A stretch of DNA of 36,286 bases from Arenibacter sp. F20364 (GTDB lineage Bacteria; Bacteroidota; Bacteroidia; Flavobacteriales; Flavobacteriaceae). The stretch is taken from the NCBI RefSeq assembly GCF_023015905.1, contig NZ_JALKBD010000036.1, forward strand, positions 1 through 36,286. Reading direction: 5' to 3'. The notes beneath the pieces are model-generated. The model searched no databases. It saw only the letters and a program-made list of their open reading frames with translations, and was not told the DNA's origin. This document shows, one piece after another, positions 32,444-36,286 of the stretch. Position 1 is the first letter of the stretch, and each line of letters opens with the position of its first letter. A program made the position numbers and the translations under genes.

Positions 32444-32851
32444 ATGCGCAAAAAAAATGTATTATTGATAGAAAACTGTGTTCTAGATACCATATTGATC
32501 AGTGATTCCTTGCAACAAAATGACGAATTGTGTAATATCCATTTATTTGAAGATGGTTTTGAAGCTGTTGTGCAAATTGAAAACATGCTATCTTCTCAAA
32601 ACGGTAATGTGCCTGATCTTATCGTGGCTAATGAGGAACTAATTGTAATCAATGGAATAAATATTTTATCCAAAATAAAGAATCTAGGCCATTTCTTTAT
32701 TCCCGTTATTATTTTGACCTCTAATGGAACTGAGGAAAAGCCTCATTTCATCCAAGGTACCTGTTGCTATATGAACAAACCTCTGGAGGTAAGGGAATTT
32801 ATCGGAGTTTTCAAGGAAATAAAACACTATTGGCTGACACTGGCCAATTAG
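32444..32851 (+). CDS. Degenerate receiver-domain protein (Asp replaced)
   Basis: This 135-aa protein has the receiver fold: KNVLLIENCVLDTILISDSL, CNIHLFEDGFEAV, PDLIVANEELIVINGINILS, IPVIILTSNGTEE, and Met-Asn-Lys-Pro in YMNKPLEVREF. The phospho-acceptor Asp is Asn63 (IVANEEL), and the acidic pocket is Glu10-Asn11. Thr92 and Lys112 remain. Such a receiver cannot be phosphorylated in the normal way and would act by fixed contact, if at all. It lies 128 bases upstream of the multi-PAS protein and in the same direction. Confidence 0.85.
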   Translation: MRKKNVLLIENCVLDTILISDSLQQNDELCNIHLFEDGFEAVVQIENMLSSQNGNVPDLIVANEELIVINGINILSKIKNLGHFFIPVIILTSNGTEEKPHFIQGTCCYMNKPLEVREFIGVFKEIKHYWLTLAN

Positions 32852-32979
32852 TGCCTAGTATTCTATGGCTCGACCTGATAGATACGGGATTGTTATAAAT
32901 TGAATGCCGCAACTGGTTCCCTTTATTTTAATTTCCCATGGGATCGAGCACGTTTTTTTAATGAAGTTATAAGATTTAA

Positions 32980-35598
32980 ATGTTTGAAAATAGAATTGAA
33001 TTTTTGCCCAGTTACAAAATTTTGGAGTTGTCCGAGGATGATTTGAACGATGTTTGTGATTTGGCTAAATTCATAGTTGATTCCGACACAGCCAAGGTTG
33101 CTCTGTTGAAATTAACCAAAGTCCAAGAAGAACTGCTCGAGCTGGATTCTTCGAGGTCCAAAATTGAAAATCTATTAGGCGATTTTTTTTGTACCGACAC
33201 CGCTGACTATTTCTTAATCGATGATTTTAACCATAAGAAAATCTTGAATACTAGCGGGGATCATTGCCACAAATACCCCAAGTTTGTTTGGATTGCTACA
33301 TTACCGGAATCCATAGGTGACGGTCAAGAAATTATTTGTATATATGATGATATACCTAAAAAATTGGTGGATAAACAAATCCGAGCTTTAAAAAGCTTGG
33401 TAAACCAATCGGGTTCTCTCATTACTTTTCAACAAAAACAGACCAAGCTTGATTTTCATAAAACTTTTGTGGACAATAAAAACATTACTATTGGCAACTA
33501 TCTAGAAGCCAATGGGACAGGTCTCTGGCATTTGGATCTGAACTCGATGAATTTAACGCTCGGGTCTATGTCCCTTGAAATTTTAGGATACCAAAGGGAA
33601 GAGCTAGAAATTCGGACCCTGGCCGATTGGATCGATTTAGTGTATTATTTTGATCAGGAAAAATTTATTGAGAGGTTTGGGAATTGGTCCAACAACAATT
33701 TTTTAGAGGAAGAATTGGAGTGCAGAATGGTCCATAAATCTGGGGAAATTGTTTTCTTAAATATTAAAATTAGTGAATCAAGGATAAATGATAAGGCTGT
33801 ATTAACCGAAATAGAAGGGGAAATCCAGGATATTACCACCCAAAAGAAGGTTTGGGAGCAGATCGACCTGATAAATCCAGGTTATACGTCAGTTATACAA
33901 GCTGGCTATAATTGGTTGACCATAGTGGATATTAATGGAAACTATATTTATGTAAATAAGGCATTGGAAAAGGCTCTGGGATATTCATCCGAGGAGTTGA
34001 TCGGCCAAAATATTTTTAGTTTTGTCCATGAATCGGATAATGGAAAAGCAGCAAATCATTTTTCAAAATTTATCAATAACAAACCTTTCGTTTCCAAACC
34101 ATTTAGATTTAGGCACAAGAACGGTTCCTGGAAGTGGATTGAGATTTTGATGATCGATCTGTACGAGGATCCTATGATTCAAGGTATTGTCATTAACGCC
34201 CGGGATATAACTGAAAGGGTACTGATTAATAAGGAAATTAAAGCTTCTGAAGAAAAACACCGCTTACTTTTTAGTACGAGTCCCTTCCCCAAATACATTC
34301 TAGAACCGAATAGTTTCAAAATTGTAGATGTCAACGATGCCATGTTGCAGTTCTATGGCTATACTAGAGAAGAGTTGCTGGCGATGACCGCAAAAGATCT
34401 AAGGCCTAGTGAAGAGATAGATAAACTAGTGCAGGGCGTCAAAGCCTTTCAATTTCAGACTGGGACCATTAAATCCGGAATATACACCCATAAAAAGAAA
34501 GACGGGGAATTGGTAAAAATGGAAATTGTTGGACAGCCCTTGGTCTTGGATGAAACTAAATGTATTCTGGTCACGTGTAGTGACGTAACCGATAGGGAAG
34601 CATATTTAAATAACCTTAAACAATCGGAACTTAAGCTCAAGAGTGCAACTACAATTGCGAAACTGGGCTATTGGAGTGTTGATCCGGTTGATTTATCCTT
34701 TGTTTGTTCAGAGGAGTTTTATAAAATTTGGGGAAGAAATCCAGAAACTTTTAACTTCAGTTTTGAAACTTTGATAGACACCATCCATCCTGAAGACAAG
34801 GAGCTACTGACAAGTGAAAATGCTAAGGCCATTTCACAAAAAAGGAAGTATGAGGTTGTCTATAGGATTATGCTGCCGGACAACTCTGTAAAATGGATAC
34901 AGCATGTCGGGCAACCTATCAATAGAGCCGATGGTAATTATACAAAACTTGAGGGCACCGTTCAGGACATCACAGATTTGAAGTCGACCCAATTGCAAAT
35001 TGAAAAAACCAATGAAGAAAAGAACAACATCCTCGAGAGTATCGGTGATGCCTTTATTTCTGTGGACCATAATTGGACGGTTACATATTGGAACAGCGTT
35101 GCAGAGAAAGTATTGAAGGTGGAAAGGGATGAAATTATGGGCAAGAACTTGTGGAACGTAATGGAAAACCACATCGATTCCAAAGCATTTCTGAAATACT
35201 ATAAATCGATATATTCTGGAAATACGATCTACTTTCAAGATTATTTCTCTAGTTTCAATAAATGGTTGGAGGTCAGTGCCTACCCCTCGGAAAACAACTT
35301 GTCATTGTACATTAGGGATATTAGCGATAAACAACACAATGAGTTTGCCATTCAAAAACAAAATGACAAACTAAGGGAAATAGCATGGACGCAATCCCAT
35401 GTCGTTAGAGCTCCTTTAGCACGATTGATGGGTATAGTGGATTTGTTCCGTGAAGGTTTGATCGATGAGAACGAAAAAAAACTGATGCTCGATCATATAT
35501 ATTCCTCCGCAATCGAACTGGACGTTATTATACAGGAAATTGTATCCAAATCCCAATCGGTAATTGCAAGTCCACGAAATACTAATGGATATCCCTAA
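32980..35598 (+). CDS. Multi-PAS sensor protein with H-box but no ATPase domain
   Basis: The 872-aa protein has no membrane segments. After an N-terminal part (1-165) it has about five PAS domains: about 175-285 (GLWHLDLNSMNLTLG, GEIQDITTQKK), 300-415 (NWLTIVDINGNYIYVNKA, GIVINARDITER), 425-545 (FPKYILEPNSFKIVDVNDAM, LVTCSDVTDRE), 550-670 (GYWSVDPVDLSFVC, GTVQDITDLK) and 685-795 (DAFISVDHNWTVTYWNSVAE, SLYIRDISDKQ). A histidine-kinase H-box follows, with His807 in WTQSHVVRAPLARLMG. The protein ends about 65 residues later (YSSAIELDVIIQEIVSKSQS), before any N, G1 or G2 box. Thus it can take part in dimers but cannot bind ATP itself. Confidence 0.88.
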   Translation: MFENRIEFLPSYKILELSEDDLNDVCDLAKFIVDSDTAKVALLKLTKVQEELLELDSSRSKIENLLGDFFCTDTADYFLIDDFNHKKILNTSGDHCHKYPKFVWIATLPESIGDGQEIICIYDDIPKKLVDKQIRALKSLVNQSGSLITFQQKQTKLDFHKTFVDNKNITIGNYLEANGTGLWHLDLNSMNLTLGSMSLEILGYQREELEIRTLADWIDLVYYFDQEKFIERFGNWSNNNFLEEELECRMVHKSGEIVFLNIKISESRINDKAVLTEIEGEIQDITTQKKVWEQIDLINPGYTSVIQAGYNWLTIVDINGNYIYVNKALEKALGYSSEELIGQNIFSFVHESDNGKAANHFSKFINNKPFVSKPFRFRHKNGSWKWIEILMIDLYEDPMIQGIVINARDITERVLINKEIKASEEKHRLLFSTSPFPKYILEPNSFKIVDVNDAMLQFYGYTREELLAMTAKDLRPSEEIDKLVQGVKAFQFQTGTIKSGIYTHKKKDGELVKMEIVGQPLVLDETKCILVTCSDVTDREAYLNNLKQSELKLKSATTIAKLGYWSVDPVDLSFVCSEEFYKIWGRNPETFNFSFETLIDTIHPEDKELLTSENAKAISQKRKYEVVYRIMLPDNSVKWIQHVGQPINRADGNYTKLEGTVQDITDLKSTQLQIEKTNEEKNNILESIGDAFISVDHNWTVTYWNSVAEKVLKVERDEIMGKNLWNVMENHIDSKAFLKYYKSIYSGNTIYFQDYFSSFNKWLEVSAYPSENNLSLYIRDISDKQHNEFAIQKQNDKLREIAWTQSHVVRAPLARLMGIVDLFREGLIDENEKKLMLDHIYSSAIELDVIIQEIVSKSQSVIASPRNTNGYP

Positions 35599-35615
35599 GT
35601 GCCATAATAACAAAG

Positions 35616-35645
35616 GAAAGGTCAAATGGTACTGCCTTTTTTTGA
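35616..35645 (+). terminator. Weak hairpin terminator after the multi-PAS gene
   Basis: AAAGG and CCTTT pair around a 13-base loop (TCAAATGGTACTG), followed by TTTTG. The stem is short, so the call is weak. A second small hairpin (ACCTAG-GTA-CTAGGT, 35649-35663) follows. Confidence 0.4.
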
Positions 35646-35686
35646 TATACCTAGGTACTAGGTAATATTGAATATTTCTATTGAAA

Positions 35687-36016
35687 TTAAGTATTATCCA
35701 CAACGGATGCCTCTGGTGCATTTTTCATTACTGATGCAATGCCATTTTCCATGGCCGAAGTACTGGAATACATCTCGCTTGAACCGATTACCTGACCATT
35801 TGTAGCCTTTAGGTTAAAGTAAGGACTGCCATCCTTGGCGGTCTTTCTTTCGTATTTACCATCATCCTGAGAGTTTTTTCTAACGGAAGAAATACCATTC
35901 TCGCATGAAGTTTTGGTAGTATAAGCTTCACTGCTAAGAATTACTTGACCATTCGAGGCCTTTAAATTAAATCTAAACTGATCAGACTTGTCTTTTTTAA
36001 TTTCAAATTTTCCCAT
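35687..36016 (-). CDS. DUF1508/YegP-family protein
   Basis: From the ATG at 36016 (MGKFEIKKDKSDQFRFNLKA) the protein is 109 aa; an upstream ATG at 36049 adds 11 unneeded residues. Two tandem DUF1508 repeats are visible: FRFNLKASNGQVILSSEAY with ENGISSVRKN, and YFNLKATNGQVIGSSEMY with ENGIASVMKN, each about 50 residues. This is the usual two-repeat YegP form, a small cytoplasmic protein of unknown function. Its 3' end converges on the multi-PAS gene. Confidence 0.93.
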   Translation of the reverse strand: MGKFEIKKDKSDQFRFNLKASNGQVILSSEAYTTKTSCENGISSVRKNSQDDGKYERKTAKDGSPYFNLKATNGQVIGSSEMYSSTSAMENGIASVMKNAPEASVVDNT

Positions 36017-36286
36017 TGTAAAAGTTTGTTGAATTGAACGTGTGTTCATAATTTCTAAAGCAACAATTTAAAGATTTTTTTTTTCTATAGGAACGATATA
36101 TTATTTCAATGAAATTATTAATGCGTTCCGACATGGTAATGGTCTTATTACAAATAGTTCTTGGTCATCCTGTTAAGGCCTTGGCAGGTACTGTCCAATA
36201 ATTCCGAATACTCGCTACAAAATATTTGGACTTGAATTTGCTATCTGTCCTTTTCTGCAATTTTTAAAATATTGAAGTTTCTTACT
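36017..36286. other. Right end of the window, nothing identified
   Basis: No frame, hairpin or repeat is supported; the upstream region of the DUF1508 gene lies here, with no clear -7/-33 pair noticed. Confidence 0.4.

Noticed and set aside
1..36286. CRISPR arrays, tRNA or rRNA genes, insertion sequences
   Set aside because: None was seen on reading both strands; no regularly spaced repeats, no transposase and no tRNA-like cloverleaf was recognised.

Overview
The window looks like chromosomal DNA of a marine-type member of the family Flavobacteriaceae (phylum Bacteroidota). The base composition is AT-rich. The conjugation genes are of the Bacteroidota type (TraE/F/G/I/J/K/M/N with a BfmA/BtgA and MobB-like pair). 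Several genes carry Bacteroidota-style -7 elements (TAnnTTTG), and a DUF6747-like small protein and flavobacterial-style receiver proteins are present. Genus cannot be told from the sequence.

Layout. (1) 1-5.6 kb: the start of a DUF2064-like gene running off the left edge, then a minus-strand block (NmrA-like reductase, SDR reductase and AraC regulator; then TIR-domain protein and DinB protein). The block is bracketed by two nearly identical 84-bp direct repeats, each with a gene-tail-like fragment beside it. (2) 5.8-11.7 kb: a secreted C-type-lectin-like protein and signalling genes. These are a LytTR response regulator, a PAS histidine kinase plus receiver broken by frameshifts, and an intact single-domain receiver. 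(3) 11.6-16.9 kb: a DJ-1/PfpI-like lipoprotein and type II NADH dehydrogenase-like gene behind a Crp/Fnr regulator, with a TTGAA-N4-TTCAA dyad in front of the dehydrogenase. Next come a sigma-70-like factor with a membrane protein and an HMA-like small protein, an unknown 121-aa protein and a DUF6747-like 56-aa protein. (4) 17.2-32.1 kb: a conjugative-element core. It has an HTH protein, replication-type protein and DnaC-like ATPase; an amidase on the opposite strand; a tightly packed type IV secretion operon traE-F-G-I-J-K-M-N; SSB and RadC-like proteins; a likely oriT region; and the mobilization trio BfmA-like, MobB-like relaxase and TraD/TraG-type coupling ATPase. (5) 32.4-36.3 kb: a receiver that has lost its phospho-acceptor Asp next to a multi-PAS kinase-like protein lacking its ATPase domain, and a DUF1508/YegP-like protein.

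How the genes work together. In the element core the relaxase pair would nick and carry the DNA. The coupling ATPase would pass it to a channel built from TraG (VirB4-like), TraJ (VirB6-like), TraK (VirB8-like), TraN (VirB9-like) and TraM (VirB10-like), with the amidase opening peptidoglycan. No integrase, transposase, traA-D or traL/O/P/Q was found, so the element either extends beyond the window or is reduced. The flanks are rich in signalling genes, several visibly degraded or unorthodox. No rRNA, tRNA, CRISPR array or recognisable insertion sequence was seen. All family names come from reading the translated sequences by eye; no database search was possible.
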